From assembly GCA_046329055.1 (NCBI GenBank), contig JAXLVK010000007.1, positions 1 through 64,000 on the forward strand: a stretch of 64,000 nucleotides of DNA, read 5' to 3'. This document shows, one piece after another, positions 46,909 through 56,562 of the stretch (position 1 is its first letter; every line of letters begins with the position of its first letter). The translations under genes and the position numbers were made by a program. The stretch comes from JADKCL01 sp046329055. GTDB taxonomy: Bacteria; Bacteroidota; Bacteroidia; J057; JADKCL01. The notes beneath the pieces are model-generated. The model saw only the letters and a list, made by a program, of their open reading frames with translations. It did not search any database and was not told the origin of the DNA.

Positions 46909-47205
46909 TCAATCCACGACCATCTCCTGCACCAGCGAAAATGCCTGAGGCCGCCCAGCAAAGAGCACCTTTGTCCGGCTCCAGACCGAGGCAAACAGCT
47001 CACTGACCCGATAAGCCTCTAGCGCGTCCAGATTCTCCCAATGAGAATAGGTGTAGAAGACATTCCCCAGCTCAGCATCCCGGTGCAGTTCCAGATGCAA
47101 CACCCCCGGAAAATGCCGGATGAGGGATTTGGTGGAATTGAACAACTCCAAGAAGGCCTCCACCTTCGCCGGGTCAAACTCCATCCTCACGATGCGTACA
47201 ATCAT
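46909..47205 (-). CDS. Antibiotic biosynthesis monooxygenase-like protein
   Basis: This 98-residue protein is a dimeric alpha+beta barrel of the ABM/YgiN class. MIVRIVRMEFDPAKVEAF, then FPGVLHLELHRDAELGNVFY and HWENLDALEAYRVSELFASV match the family. In Bacteroidota such a gene commonly sits next to a SAM hydrolase and phoH, as here. It abuts the SAM hydrolase gene with no gap. Confidence 0.88.
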   Translation of the reverse strand: MIVRIVRMEFDPAKVEAFLELFNSTKSLIRHFPGVLHLELHRDAELGNVFYTYSHWENLDALEAYRVSELFASVWSRTKVLFAGRPQAFSLVQEMVVD

Positions 47206-47988
47206 CTAGCCGTAAAATTCAATGGTGATCATGTCCTGCGCCTTCAGCCCCAGGAGCTGTGCTGCGCTGCCTTCCCGGATCGCGATCTCCAGGTGTCCAT
47301 TGTCCCCGAACAGGGCGAGCGCGTCACCCTTGCCCACGTCCGCATAGCTGCCCACGATGCGTTGCATCCGCAGCTTCCGAATGAAGATTTGGAAACTCTT
47401 GTCGCCCTTGAGGCTGAGGAATTCGTCCTTGTGGATATTGGTGATCGCGTTGCCGAAATGGTCCACATGCAGGATGAGCCCCCGGAGCGAGTTTTCGGAA
47501 AATGTCGGCGCGCCCCAACGGTACTCCCGTACAGCCGCCCGCTCCCCGATATCGCCCAGCCCCTTCCCCTGCGCCAATGCAGCCGCCACGGGTGCCATCC
47601 GGTTCTGCACCAGAAATGCCCGTCCACTGATGTTCAGTGGCAGCGAATCCAGGTTCACCTGCACCCAATCCGCCTCCGCCTCGCTTTTCACCAAGCTCAG
47701 CACCCCATTGTCCGGCGCCACAAAGTAATGTCCCTCCATCTCCATCGCCACGATCCCCGTCCGGCTCCCTCCCTCGGGATCCACCCCGATGATATGCACC
47801 GTGCCCGCCGGGAACTTGAAGCAAGCCCCCCGCGCGATGAACGCCGCCTCCATCGTATTGAATGGCGAAACCTCGTGCGTGATGTCCACCAGCGTCGCGC
47901 CAGGCACCAATGACAAGAGGGTACCCTTGAGGGCACCCACATAATGGTCACGGGTTCCGAGGTCCGTAGTGAGGGTGATGACCGACAT
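47206..47988 (-). CDS. SAM hydrolase (SAM hydroxide adenosyltransferase, DUF62)
   Basis: This 260-residue enzyme hydrolyses S-adenosylmethionine to adenosine and methionine. The N-terminal ITLTTDLGTRDHYVGALKG, then VDITHEVSPFN, GVDPEGGSRTG, FVAPDNGVLSLV and DHFGNAITNI are signatures of the DUF62/fluorinase-like fold. The length is normal. It diverges from phoH and is followed directly by the monooxygenase gene. Confidence 0.93.
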   Translation of the reverse strand: MSVITLTTDLGTRDHYVGALKGTLLSLVPGATLVDITHEVSPFNTMEAAFIARGACFKFPAGTVHIIGVDPEGGSRTGIVAMEMEGHYFVAPDNGVLSLVKSEAEADWVQVNLDSLPLNISGRAFLVQNRMAPVAAALAQGKGLGDIGERAAVREYRWGAPTFSENSLRGLILHVDHFGNAITNIHKDEFLSLKGDKSFQIFIRKLRMQRIVGSYADVGKGDALALFGDNGHLEIAIREGSAAQLLGLKAQDMITIEFYG

Positions 47989-48014
47989 CCAGCAAATTTT
48001 TCCAAAGATTTGCG

Positions 48015-48022
48015 TATTTTTG
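48015..48022 (+). promoter_or_regulatory. Likely -7 promoter element of phoH
   Basis: TATTTTTG matches the TAnnTTTG consensus of Bacteroidota and sits 43 bases before the phoH ATG. A clear -33 TTG at the expected spacing is missing. Confidence 0.4.
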
Positions 48023-48065
48023 CCTCTACGGTCGCGGACTAATCCACAGGCAACAGCGCGACTGT

Positions 48066-49227
48066 ATGATTATTTTGACCGAGTACAGCTTTCTACTCGA
48101 GGAGATCAGTCCCCTCGAATTCTACGGAGTAAACAATCTGCGACTGGACCAGCTCAAGTCCAAGTTCCCCCACGTCCTCTTCGTGGCACGCGGTAGCGAC
48201 CTCACCCTCAAGGGCCCAGCCCAAGAGTTGAGCCTTGCGCGTGACATGGTGGAGGGCCTCATCGAGGAGATCGGGCAGCGCGGCAGCATCAGTCAGCAAC
48301 GGTTCAATGAGGTCTTGTCAGCATCAGCTGGAGGCGAGGGTCTCCCCCCCGTGGACGATGATGAAGATTTTGTCCTGCATGGCACTCGGGGCAGCGTGAT
48401 CCGCGCCAAGACAGCCGGACAGCGCGAGATCCTCAAGGCCGCCAAGGAAAACGACATCGTCTTTGCACTCGGCCCCGCAGGCACGGGCAAGACCTACATG
48501 GGCGTGGCCCTCGCCGTCCGCGCGCTCAAGGAAAAGGAGATCAAGAAGATTTTCCTCGTTCGCCCCGCCGTCGAGGCAGGCGAGACCCTCGGCTTCCTGC
48601 CGGGCGACCTCAAGGAAAAGGTCGATCCCTATCTGCGTCCGCTCTACGACGCATTGGAGGACATGATCCATTTCGACAAGCTCAAGAGCTACCTCGAAAA
48701 GAACATCATCGAGATCGCCCCCCTCGCCTACATGCGCGGCCGCACCCTGAGCAACTGCTACGTCATCCTCGACGAGGCCCAAAACGCCACCGAGATGCAA
48801 TTCCGCATGTTCCTGACCCGTCTCGGCAACGGCGGCAAGATCATCATCACCGGCGACGACAGCCAGATCGACCTCCCTCGCAACCAACGCAGCGGTCTCC
48901 TCCAAGCCAAGCGCATCCTCAAGGACGTCCTGCGGCATCGCCTTCGTGCGGATGAAACCCACCGACGTCGTCCGCCACCGCCTAGTCCGCGAGATCATCA
49001 CCGCCTACAAGCGCGAAGACGACGCCAAGGAAGCCGCCGCACATGAAGCCAAGCAGGAGCGGAAGGGGGAGGCGCAATCCAGAGCAAAAGGCGGCAGATC
49101 AAAGGTAGCAATTGAGCATCCATCGTACTTTACATTTGAACTATGTACATCCGTTCATTCATATTCAACATCCGGTGCATCGAACATTTGGGATTTGCCT
49201 TCTGAGGATGGTCACGAGGCGGGGTAG
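48066..49227 (+). CDS. PhoH family ATPase, frameshifted near the end
   Basis: PhoH proteins are P-loop ATPases, possibly RNA helicases, of unclear role. The Walker A motif GPAGTGKTYMG lies near residue 138, and the Walker B region is NCYVILDEAQNAT. The frame runs to 49046, but after RILKDV near 48930 the true reading switches to FVRMKPTDVVRHRLVREI in another frame, a sure sign of a one-base indel. The Lys/Glu/Arg-rich tail (KEAAAHEAKQERKGEAQSR) then follows. The exact stop is uncertain and may precede the Septu-like gene start at 49143. Confidence 0.9.
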
Positions 49228-50526
49228 CATGTGATCATTGGCGAAAACGGAACCGGAAAGACCACTGTTGTGCGAGCGATCGACTCTACGATGATGAGTG
49301 AAAAAGATATGGAGAAGCTCGTCATTTCGACCTTTCCCTACGTGAGGACCGAACCGACCCGGGGAGGATGTGTTTCTGGAGGATCATTCGTGACCCAATT
49401 TGGGATACGGTCAAGCCATTGACAGGAGGATTTGGCTTCAGGAACGATATTGAGGTCAGTATCGCGGAATCAGGCCCCATTTGGCGAGTATGCCATCTCT
49501 GCTGAAGCGGATTTGAGAAAGGAAGAAATCCAGTGGAATGTTGTTGAGGAATTTCTGAGTCCCCAAGAAACGGTTCAGCATCATGAAGGGTGCCCTAATT
49601 CCGCATCTCGCATTGGCCCAATACGTCTTAAAGTATGCAGAGCGGGGATGGATGTCATTGCCTTTGGGGTGCATCTAGAAGATTTCAAGTAGCATAAATG
49701 CCTCCTGATGATTTCTTGGAATTTATCCCAGAGCCAGCGGAGTGGTTGGCCTCTACCAAGAAGACACGGTTTATGCTGAGATGAGCCTTTGGATTCAGAA
49801 GCTCTACACCCAAGGTCTAGAGGGCAAAAACAAAATCAAAACCTTCGCAATTTCCTCAATGATGGCGCTCTCCTCCCAAACGGTGTCCGCCTCAATGGCA
49901 TCTCAAGCGATGGGGTGTTCTTCGAAGACTCTGAGGGCAAGAAGGTCAACCTCCACGACCTTAGCGACGGTTATCGGTCAGTCCTGTCGATCACCTTTGA
50001 ACTGGTTCGGCAACTGGTTCGCAGCTACGGCGAGCAAAGCGTCTTCGCCAACATTGAGCAAGGGAATATGAACATCCCGCTCCCCGGAGTCGTGATCATT
50101 GACGAAATCGATGCACACCTCCACCCCACATGGCAGACCCGCGTGGGACAGTGGTTCACCCAATATTTCCCAAAACTGCAGTTCATCGTCACCACGCACA
50201 GCCCGCTCATCTGCCGAGCTAGTGGAGAGCATGGCAAAATCTTCCAACTCGCCACGCCTGATTCCGAGCATCCTAGCCGCGAGATCACTGGGATCGAAAG
50301 GGACAGGCTCGTCTATGGGGACATCCTTGACGCATACAGCACAGACCTCTTCGGAAAAGACATTGAGCGTGGACAAGAGGGTCGTCAGTTACAGGAGGAG
50401 TATCGCCAACTCGTGTACAAGGACCGATATGGCATGCCCATGAGCCAATCGGAGCAGGATCGCTTCCACCACCTCACCCAACTTTTCCGTTTCAATGTTG
50501 ATCATTCCAGATCCAGGGTTAAGTGA
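49143..50526 (+). pseudogene. Septu-like ATPase (PtuA-type), frameshifted
   Basis: Joined across frames this is an AAA/ABC-type ATPase of about 460 residues. It starts MYIRSFIFNIRCIEHLGF, then a Walker A HVIIGENGTGKTTVVRAI and a middle stretch IIRDPIWDTVKPLTGGFGF. From 49789 one open frame carries the ABC signature LSDGYRSVLS, the Walker B VVIIDEIDAHLHPTWQ and the His switch FIVTTHSPL. It overlaps an HNH nuclease gene by 32 bases. This ATPase-HNH pair is the layout of the Septu anti-phage system. At least four indels break the first half, and the region looks more AT-rich than its neighbours. Confidence 0.75.
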
Positions 50527-51397
50527 GGCGACCACCGCGCACCTGTCAAGGAATCAGGCCCAGATAGACCGGCACATGCCGGACTGGGAAGCAGCCAAGG
50601 CCGAGATGAATCAGCTCTGGGACAGGCGAAATTTTGGCGAAGGTGAAGCAGCATTCGCAGAGATCGAGGCCAATTTGAAGACGATGAGCGTCGGTGGGCG
50701 GTTTTGCAACTACTGCGAGCACAACCTCATTTCATCGCGGTCCATCGAACACATCCGCCCCAAAAGCACCTTCCCTGCTTATGCGTTCAGGTGGGAGAAC
50801 ATGCTGAAGGTCTGTCCGCAGTGTAACATGGAGTCCAAAATCGCGAAGATGTGGATATTTTGCCCGGAGGGTTCCAACACCCTCGAACCTACAACTCGCA
50901 GGCAGCCTCCGACAGAAGACATCTGCTTCATCAACCCTCGGATCGAGGATGCGATGGAACTCATGGAATTGGACTTTCTAAGCTTTCAGTTTTTCTGCAA
51001 CAGAAATTTCGCTGTGGGTTCCCGAGAGTTTCTCAAAGTAGAGAAGACGATTGAGATCCTCAACCTTGGGAGCGATGATCTCGCGGCTCAACGTGAGGCT
51101 GCCTTCCTGGACTTCAAGAATTGTCTAGCCATCTACTGCCAAGCAATGGCTGCCCAAGATATACAAGACCTTCGATTGGCACTTGGAGGATATCCGGATG
51201 TCCATGAGGCCCAAGACTTTCTAACGAAGAAATCACAAATATTGGCCCACCTGAAGGCGTCCTTCTTCCACAAAATGCATCAGACCGTCTGGCGGGAAAT
51301 GCAACGCCGCTATACTGAACTCTCGTTAGAGGTTCAGCTTTTGTTTGAAAAATCAGGGGCTTCGCAGTGGTTACCTACTCCGAACCACCCGCTCTAA
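50495..51397 (+). CDS. Septu-like HNH endonuclease (PtuB-type)
   Basis: This 300-residue nuclease has an HNH motif set of the TIGR02646 type. C71-NYC74 and C107-PQC110 bind zinc, E85-H86 (SIEHIRPKS) carries the catalytic His, and N102 lies in FRWENML. In Septu systems the ATPase senses infection and the HNH protein cuts nucleic acid. The frame is fully open. ATG 50495 overlaps the ATPase gene by 32 bases, so the pair is translated together. It converges with the antiporter gene, with a four-base overlap of the ends. Confidence 0.85.
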   Translation: MLIIPDPGLSEATTAHLSRNQAQIDRHMPDWEAAKAEMNQLWDRRNFGEGEAAFAEIEANLKTMSVGGRFCNYCEHNLISSRSIEHIRPKSTFPAYAFRWENMLKVCPQCNMESKIAKMWIFCPEGSNTLEPTTRRQPPTEDICFINPRIEDAMELMELDFLSFQFFCNRNFAVGSREFLKVEKTIEILNLGSDDLAAQREAAFLDFKNCLAIYCQAMAAQDIQDLRLALGGYPDVHEAQDFLTKKSQILAHLKASFFHKMHQTVWREMQRRYTELSLEVQLLFEKSGASQWLPTPNHPL

Positions 51398-52536
51398 CCC
51401 ATCACCAGAAACACCCCCGCTCCCGCAAAGTACCCGAGCAGCGCGAGGAGCGTGATCCTTTTCAGGTACCAGAAAAATTCCACCCGCTCCATGCCCATCA
51501 CCGCGACGCCTGCGGCACTGCCGATGATCAAGATGGAGCCGCCGGTGCCTGCGGTAAATGCCAGGAAATGCCAGAAATTGTGGTCGGTGACCAATTCGGG
51601 ATAGGTGCCCGGATCATACATCTGAATCGCACCAGCGACCAGGGGCACGTTGTCCACCACGGCTGAGACCAGCCCGATGGCGATCGCGACCATGTTCCGA
51701 TTGGGGAGGGTGTCGTCGAGCCATTTCGCAAATTCAGCCAGCAAGCCACTCGCCTGCAATGCCCCCACTGCCAGCAGGATGCCCATGAAAAACAACATGC
51801 TCGGGATGTCGATCCGCTCCAGTGCCTTGGCCGGGGAGAACCGCTCGCGCTCAGGCATTTCCGAACGCTTGTGCATCAACTCAGTCACAATCCACAACAC
51901 GCTCAGGCTCAACATCATCCCCATGAACGGCGGCAGATGCGTCAATACCTTGAACACGGGAACGAAGAGCAAGCCGACCACTCCCAGTACCAGGATCAAG
52001 ATCTTCTGGAAACGTGGACCATCCTGCTCGACGGGTGCGACCACGGGTTCTCCGACCTTGTCGCCCAATCCCAATGCACTGATCAACCGCTTCTGCGACT
52101 CCACGGCATCGGGCCCACGGTCTTGATTCTGAGGAGGATTCACCTTGCCACGCACGAGGAAACTCATCACCGCCACAGGCACCAAGAGGCTCACCAGGCT
52201 CGGCAACAGCAGACTCTGGATCACGGCGACCGAACTGATCTTGTCCTTCATCCAAAGCATGGTCGTGGTCACGTCCCCAATCGGAGACCATGCGCCGCCT
52301 GCATTCGCAGCCAGGATCACCATCCCCGCAAAAAACAGCCTATCCCTGCGGTCATCGATCAGCTTGCCCAGAATCGACACCATCACAATCGCCGTGGTGA
52401 GATTGTCCAGCACCGCCGATAGGAAAAACGTGATCAACGCCACCAACCACAGCAGCCCGACCTTGCTCCGCGTTCGAATTGCATTGGTCAGGACATCAAA
52501 TCCGTCGTGAACGTCGATCAGTTCCACGATGGTCAT
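51394..52536 (-). CDS. nhaD: NhaD-type sodium/proton antiporter, N-terminus frameshifted
   Basis: This is a polytopic antiporter of the ion transporter superfamily, exporting sodium in exchange for protons. The open frame (380 residues) covers MTIVELIDVHDGFDVLTNAI, the conserved LDNLTTAIVMVS and GGAWSPIGDVTTTMLWM, and AVVDNVPLVAGAI. The missing start lies in other frames up to about 52747 (METLILVVF, SLEHP, ILCWTIYVIYG, NEQVLEIAQTFF and LIGAM), so the complete gene is about 51394-52747. Four or more indels occur in that 200-base stretch. Confidence 0.9.
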   Translation of the reverse strand: MTIVELIDVHDGFDVLTNAIRTRSKVGLLWLVALITFFLSAVLDNLTTAIVMVSILGKLIDDRRDRLFFAGMVILAANAGGAWSPIGDVTTTMLWMKDKISSVAVIQSLLLPSLVSLLVPVAVMSFLVRGKVNPPQNQDRGPDAVESQKRLISALGLGDKVGEPVVAPVEQDGPRFQKILILVLGVVGLLFVPVFKVLTHLPPFMGMMLSLSVLWIVTELMHKRSEMPERERFSPAKALERIDIPSMLFFMGILLAVGALQASGLLAEFAKWLDDTLPNRNMVAIAIGLVSAVVDNVPLVAGAIQMYDPGTYPELVTDHNFWHFLAFTAGTGGSILIIGSAAGVAVMGMERVEFFWYLKRITLLALLGYFAGAGVFLVMG

Positions 52537-52828
52537 CGCCCCGATCAGAAGAAAGTCTGCGCAATCTCCAGCACCTGCTCATTCAGCAAATGCGGCTGCA
52601 CACCAGCGACATCCGGCCCCATAAATCACATAAATCGTCCAGCACAGTATCCCCGATCAGCAACGCCGTCCCCATGCTGCCCACCTGCATCAAGGGTGCT
52701 CGAGGCTATGCAGCGCGACTAAACACCACCAAGATCAATGTCTCCATGCGCAAGGAATCAGAGCTTCCAAAGGCAAAGTAAATGAAAAACCAATGCTGAA
52801 TTGACGGGGAGCAGCTACCTGCTCAAGA

Positions 52829-52902
52829 GGACGCGGCTACAGCCGCAGGCCCGATCGGCGCCGCCCACTTCTGGGGACGCGGCTTCGGCCGCAGGCCGAT
52901 CG
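52829..52902. repeat. Direct repeat of 28-29 bases with inner hairpins
   Basis: Two copies (52829-52857 and 52875-52902) share GGACGCGGCT, GCCGCAGGC and CGATCG. Each copy can form a small hairpin around GCGGC/GCCGC. They lie in the short gap between nhaD and the glutamate dehydrogenase gene, where I see no gene. Confidence 0.7.
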
Positions 52903-53012
52903 ACTGTACTCCGGATCCTGCACCTGACATCGTGAAGGGCGGCGAAGTCAGGTAACCACTTTAGCCCCTACCGAAAGAAAAACCTCAAGAATCATCCCAC
53001 GGGAATGTACTG

Positions 53013-54269
53013 CTAAATGGCGCGAAGCTGATGCCGATTCTTCCCGCCCACCTTCTCGAGGCCTGCCCAAAACGTCAATGCAATCCCCAACCCGGCTTTG
53101 CCAGAGGCGGTATAGGCTCAGGTTGGTTGGAGTTAGCGTCAGCAGGGCATCGCGGATGCAATCGCTCACGTCCTTGAAGCGGCCTCATCCTCCAGGAATT
53201 TCATCGGCTGCCCATGAAGTAGCCAAATGCCCGCGCCATGCACCAGTTGGCGGTGATCGAGGATGACAGCGAGTTGATTGTCGACGTGGATGGCGGTGGC
53301 ACCAGGGAAAATCTCGGGATCGTCAAATGGGACGGTGGCGCCGCCTGGGAATGACCTCATGCCTGCGGCCTTCATGCGGTGCCTATACGGTGATGACGCG
53401 GGAGCAGGGCCATAGGCGACCTCGGCGGGCGTCCAGTTTGGTCATGGGCTGGTCGTAGGGGATCATGCCGAAACCGCAAGGGCATTGCCATCGCGGGTCA
53501 GGAACAGGTTCGGATTTCCTCCAGGCTGGAAGCCCTCGGGCTTGAGCAGTCCGCCATTCCGGTCGATGATGCCGACCACGGGCATGCCATGCTGCACGCC
53601 GAAGTGAGCGCCGCCGCCCCGACGGTGCTTCACCCCAGACCTTGGATGATCACGCGCGCCAGCGCCGGAGGGCCCAGGGTGTAGAGGAGCCGCCGGACGA
53701 CCTCCAGGCCGCGCCCATCCGGTGATCATGTCGGCGACCACCCGGGTGACCGCCCCGGTGGTGCTCGGGTGCATCGATCCTTGCTCACCATCTTGCAGGC
53801 GGCTTCGATGATCGGCGTTGCCAGCATCGTCCGGCCGAAATGCCGACCGCGATGCCTTCGGCAATGCAGCAGGCCCATGCTCCGGGTGATCGAGCAGGAC
53901 GCGTTTCGTCCGTTCAGGTCTCGCCGTGCCATAGTAGGTCTTGAACGGCGTGGCGCAGCTGCGCCTGGCAGCGCAACACCCCATCCTTGCGTGGGTCGGC
54001 GGATTAAGTCAATCCCGACGGCGCCTCCGATTTGTGGGCCTGGACAAGGAACTTCACCTCCATGGTCTTGGCAAACGAAAGCACCTCGTGCTTGTTTCAA
54101 GCCCTCGCGCATCCGGAATTTCGCCGAAAGCAGCGCCCCGCAAGGAATTGATCACCACCCAACCTTCGGCTTCGGTCTCGCTGTCCTTCCATTCGAAGAC
54201 AATTTCCGGGCGCTTGGCCTCGAACGCCTTGAGCCGATCCAGCATAGTTCTTTCAGATGTTTGCACCAT
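53013..54269 (-). pseudogene. Glu/Leu/Phe/Val dehydrogenase, heavily frameshifted
   Basis: Joined across frames this is an NAD(P)-dependent amino acid dehydrogenase of about 418 residues, probably glutamate dehydrogenase. It starts MVQTSERTMLDRLKAFEAKR, then GWVVINSLRG, the Rossmann region around VVGIIDRNGGLLKPEGF, LFLTRDGNALAVS, VPFDDPEIFPGATAIHVDNQ, and FKDVSDCIRDALLTL near the end. ATG 54269 follows an AAGGGA ribosome-binding site. More than eight indels split it. It diverges from comF. Confidence 0.78.
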
Positions 54270-54330
54270 TTTATCCCTTGAGCTTTCGCCAAAATTAGAA
54301 AAAAGTCGGCTGGGACAAAGAAACTGACGC

Positions 54331-54375
54331 GCGTCAAGCGTTGCGAGCGCTGAGACCGCTCGCAACGCTTGACGC
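54331..54375. repeat. Perfect 19-bp inverted repeat between gdh and comF
   Basis: Two perfect 19-base arms (GCGTCAAGCGTTGCGAGCG and its complement) flank a 7-base loop. It lies about 60 bases upstream of the dehydrogenase start, inside the divergent promoter region. No T-tract follows, so it is more likely an operator or RNA structure than a terminator. Confidence 0.88.
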
Positions 54376-54475
54376 ATTCCAGCCCCCATCCAACCTATCC
54401 ATTTCCGATACATTATTGAAATGGTGGAAAAAACGTCGAATCCATGCATTCTGCGGCTAGATTGGCACTGCGTTT

Positions 54476-55186
54476 TTGAGAAAATCATCATCAGGAGCAT
54501 TGCTGCGAGATTTCTTGCAACTGTTTTTTCCGCGGATTTGTCCGGGCTGCGACCGTCCATTGCAGGGAGGGGAGGACGCTGTATGCGTCGGCTGCTTGAT
54601 GGAATTGCAGGAGACGGATTTCCACCTCCACCCCACTGAAAACGAGCTTTTCCTCCGCCTTGCGGGTCGCGTTCCCCTTTCGGGAGCCTCTGCTTTGTTC
54701 TATTTTGACAAAAGGGGGCGATTCAAACGGATGATCCAGGCACTGAAGTACAAGAACCGTCCGCAAGTGGGCCGCTACCTCGGTCAATTCTACGCCGAAA
54801 AGCTCCGCGACTCCCCCATGATCGCGCAAGCGGAGGCCCTCGTTGCCGTGCCGCTGCACCGGAGCCGTCAGGCGGAGCGTGGCTACAATCAAAGTGAGAT
54901 GATCGCGGAGGGCATCAGCAAGGTGCTGTCCATCCCGGTGGTTCCCAATGCCCTCGTTCGTTCCTCCAAGACCACATCGCAGACCAAAAAGACCCAAACC
55001 GAGCGCTGGGAAAATGTCGAGCATGCATTTGAAATGAAAAAGCCCCTCGGCGGCCGCATCATCCTCGTGGACGATGTCATCACCACCGGAGCGACATTGG
55101 AGGCCTGCATCCGCTGCCTGTACGCACAAGCGACGCCTCCCGAGTCGGTCTATGTGCTCTCACTGGGCATGGCAAGGCACGACTGA
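54476..55186 (+). CDS. ComF family amidophosphoribosyltransferase-like protein
   Basis: This 236-residue protein has a zinc finger at C22-PGC25 and C37-VGC40. A double phosphoribosyltransferase-like domain follows, with the PRPP-type motif IILVDDVITTGATLEAC near residue 198. ComF proteins act in DNA uptake and recombination during natural transformation. The start is a TTG at 54476 without a good ribosome-binding site, so the first residues are uncertain. Confidence 0.92.
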   Translation: MRKSSSGALLRDFLQLFFPRICPGCDRPLQGGEDAVCVGCLMELQETDFHLHPTENELFLRLAGRVPLSGASALFYFDKRGRFKRMIQALKYKNRPQVGRYLGQFYAEKLRDSPMIAQAEALVAVPLHRSRQAERGYNQSEMIAEGISKVLSIPVVPNALVRSSKTTSQTKKTQTERWENVEHAFEMKKPLGGRIILVDDVITTGATLEACIRCLYAQATPPESVYVLSLGMARHD

Positions 55187-55196
55187 GAAAATAAAC

Positions 55197-55214
55197 TTTC
55201 AATACTTTTTGAAA
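55197..55214. promoter_or_regulatory. Putative GbsR operator, copy 1
   Basis: TTTCA and TGAAA half-sites are separated by exactly 8 bases, 29 bases before the GbsR-type regulator gene. The same half-sites with the same spacing occur again at 55772, before the next gene. Confidence 0.55.
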
Positions 55215-55243
55215 ATTGAAAATCCTTCCATAGATTTGCCTTC

Positions 55244-55750
55244 ATGAATCTGGAAGATGCCAAGGACAAGTTTGTGCAGAGCTGGGGCTCGCTGGCTACG
55301 GCCTGGGGCATCAACCGCACCATGGCTCAGATTCATTCCCTGCTCCTGGTTTCTCCCAAGCCCCTCTGTGCCGAGGACGTGATGGCCCAGCTCCAAATCT
55401 CACGGGGCAATGCCAACATGAACCTGCGCGCCCTGATCGACTGGGGTCTGGTGCGCCGCGAGCTCAAGACCGGGGAGCGTCGTGAATTTTTCGTGGCCGA
55501 AAAGGACATCTGGGAAGTCGCCCGCCGCGTGGTCGCCGAACGCAAAAAGCGGGAATTGGAGCCGGTGCTCCGGGTTTTGGAGGATGTGAGCCAGGTCAAA
55601 GGCCACAAGGACGATGCAGATGTCGCCGAGTTCCGTGAGATGATTACCCGCATCCAAGACTTCGTGGTGAAGCTGGACGACATCACGGAGAAGATGACCA
55701 AGAGCGACCGCAACTGGTTCTTCCGCACGGTGATGAAGCTGCTGGGGTGA
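55244..55750 (+). CDS. GbsR/MarR-type transcriptional regulator
   Basis: This 168-residue winged-helix regulator has MAQIHSLLLVSPKPLCAEDV, then LQISRGNANMNLRALIDWGL as the recognition helix region and KTGERREFFVAEKDIWEV as the wing. A C-terminal coiled dimer helix follows. The family includes GbsR-like repressors. Matching TTTCA-N8-TGAAA sites lie both before it and before the next gene, which suggests autoregulation and control of the membrane protein/DUF2071/SDR group. Confidence 0.88.
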   Translation: MNLEDAKDKFVQSWGSLATAWGINRTMAQIHSLLLVSPKPLCAEDVMAQLQISRGNANMNLRALIDWGLVRRELKTGERREFFVAEKDIWEVARRVVAERKKRELEPVLRVLEDVSQVKGHKDDADVAEFREMITRIQDFVVKLDDITEKMTKSDRNWFFRTVMKLLG

Positions 55751-55771
55751 CCTATTTTTTTTGATCCAATG

Positions 55772-55789
55772 TTTCAATTTATACTGAAA
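55772..55789. promoter_or_regulatory. Putative GbsR operator, copy 2
   Basis: TTTCA-N8-TGAAA again, inside the palindrome GTTTCA...TGAAAC, followed by one more TTTCA half-site. It lies 36 bases before the membrane-protein gene at 55825. Confidence 0.55.
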
Positions 55790-55824
55790 CTTTCAAATGT
55801 ATCATTCGTTTAGACAATTAGAAT

Positions 55825-56562
55825 ATGGAAGCGATCAAGACAGCCCCTCCCACCCCGCTCACTGCCTCGAAGGCCGCCCTACCCTTGCTTTCTGCCCCAT
55901 CATGCCCCGCCGAGCAACATGCGCAACAGCTCATGTCGGAGGGCCACACGCTGTCCGGCATCCTGCGCTTCTCCTTGCTCCGGGCGATTTACCTCTGCGC
56001 CTCAGGCACCCTGCACTGGAACAAGGCCTTCATCGCCAATGACCGCAAGCCTTGGTTGCAGCAACATCCGGACGGTGAAATGCCCCTGCATTTCCGCATC
56101 TCCTACTTCTGCCTGTCCACGGTCATCGCAACCCTCGCAACCCTGGCATTTGGCTGGGCAATCGGGTGGAGCCATCCAGAAATGGGCATCTGGCAAGGCG
56201 GCTGGGCCATGCTTGCGATCGCTGGTCCCGGATGGTTGCTCCAAGGTTGCCTTGCCTTCGCGGCCCGCGGCATCCATGCCCTGGACTACCTCAGCCACAT
56301 GGCGACCGTGATGTGGAAGGGCACGGTCCCGCTGGCATTGGTGGCCTTGGTCTCGCTGGTTGCTGGACCGCTGCATCCGCTTTGGTTCGCCATCGCGGTC
56401 GGCATCAGCGCCACGGGCATGGCGAGATCGCATTTCCGCCGCGTCAATGCCCTGCAACTCTCGCAGAGCTGGACGCTCGCATGGTTCCTCATCCTGCAAA
56501 TCACGGCCTGGAGCGCCATCAGCCTCCTGCCTTTTGTTCAACCCATCCTGCATTGGTCATGA
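55825..56562 (+). CDS. Polytopic membrane protein of unknown function
   Basis: This 245-residue protein has four or five hydrophobic helices (for example CLSTVIATLATLAFGWAIGW, VPLALVALVSLVAGPLHPLW and LAWFLILQITAWSAISLLPF) and a soluble N-terminal 50 residues. I do not recognise the family. It overlaps the DUF2071 gene by an ATGA, so the two are coupled. Confidence 0.72.
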   Translation: MEAIKTAPPTPLTASKAALPLLSAPSCPAEQHAQQLMSEGHTLSGILRFSLLRAIYLCASGTLHWNKAFIANDRKPWLQQHPDGEMPLHFRISYFCLSTVIATLATLAFGWAIGWSHPEMGIWQGGWAMLAIAGPGWLLQGCLAFAARGIHALDYLSHMATVMWKGTVPLALVALVSLVAGPLHPLWFAIAVGISATGMARSHFRRVNALQLSQSWTLAWFLILQITAWSAISLLPFVQPILHWS

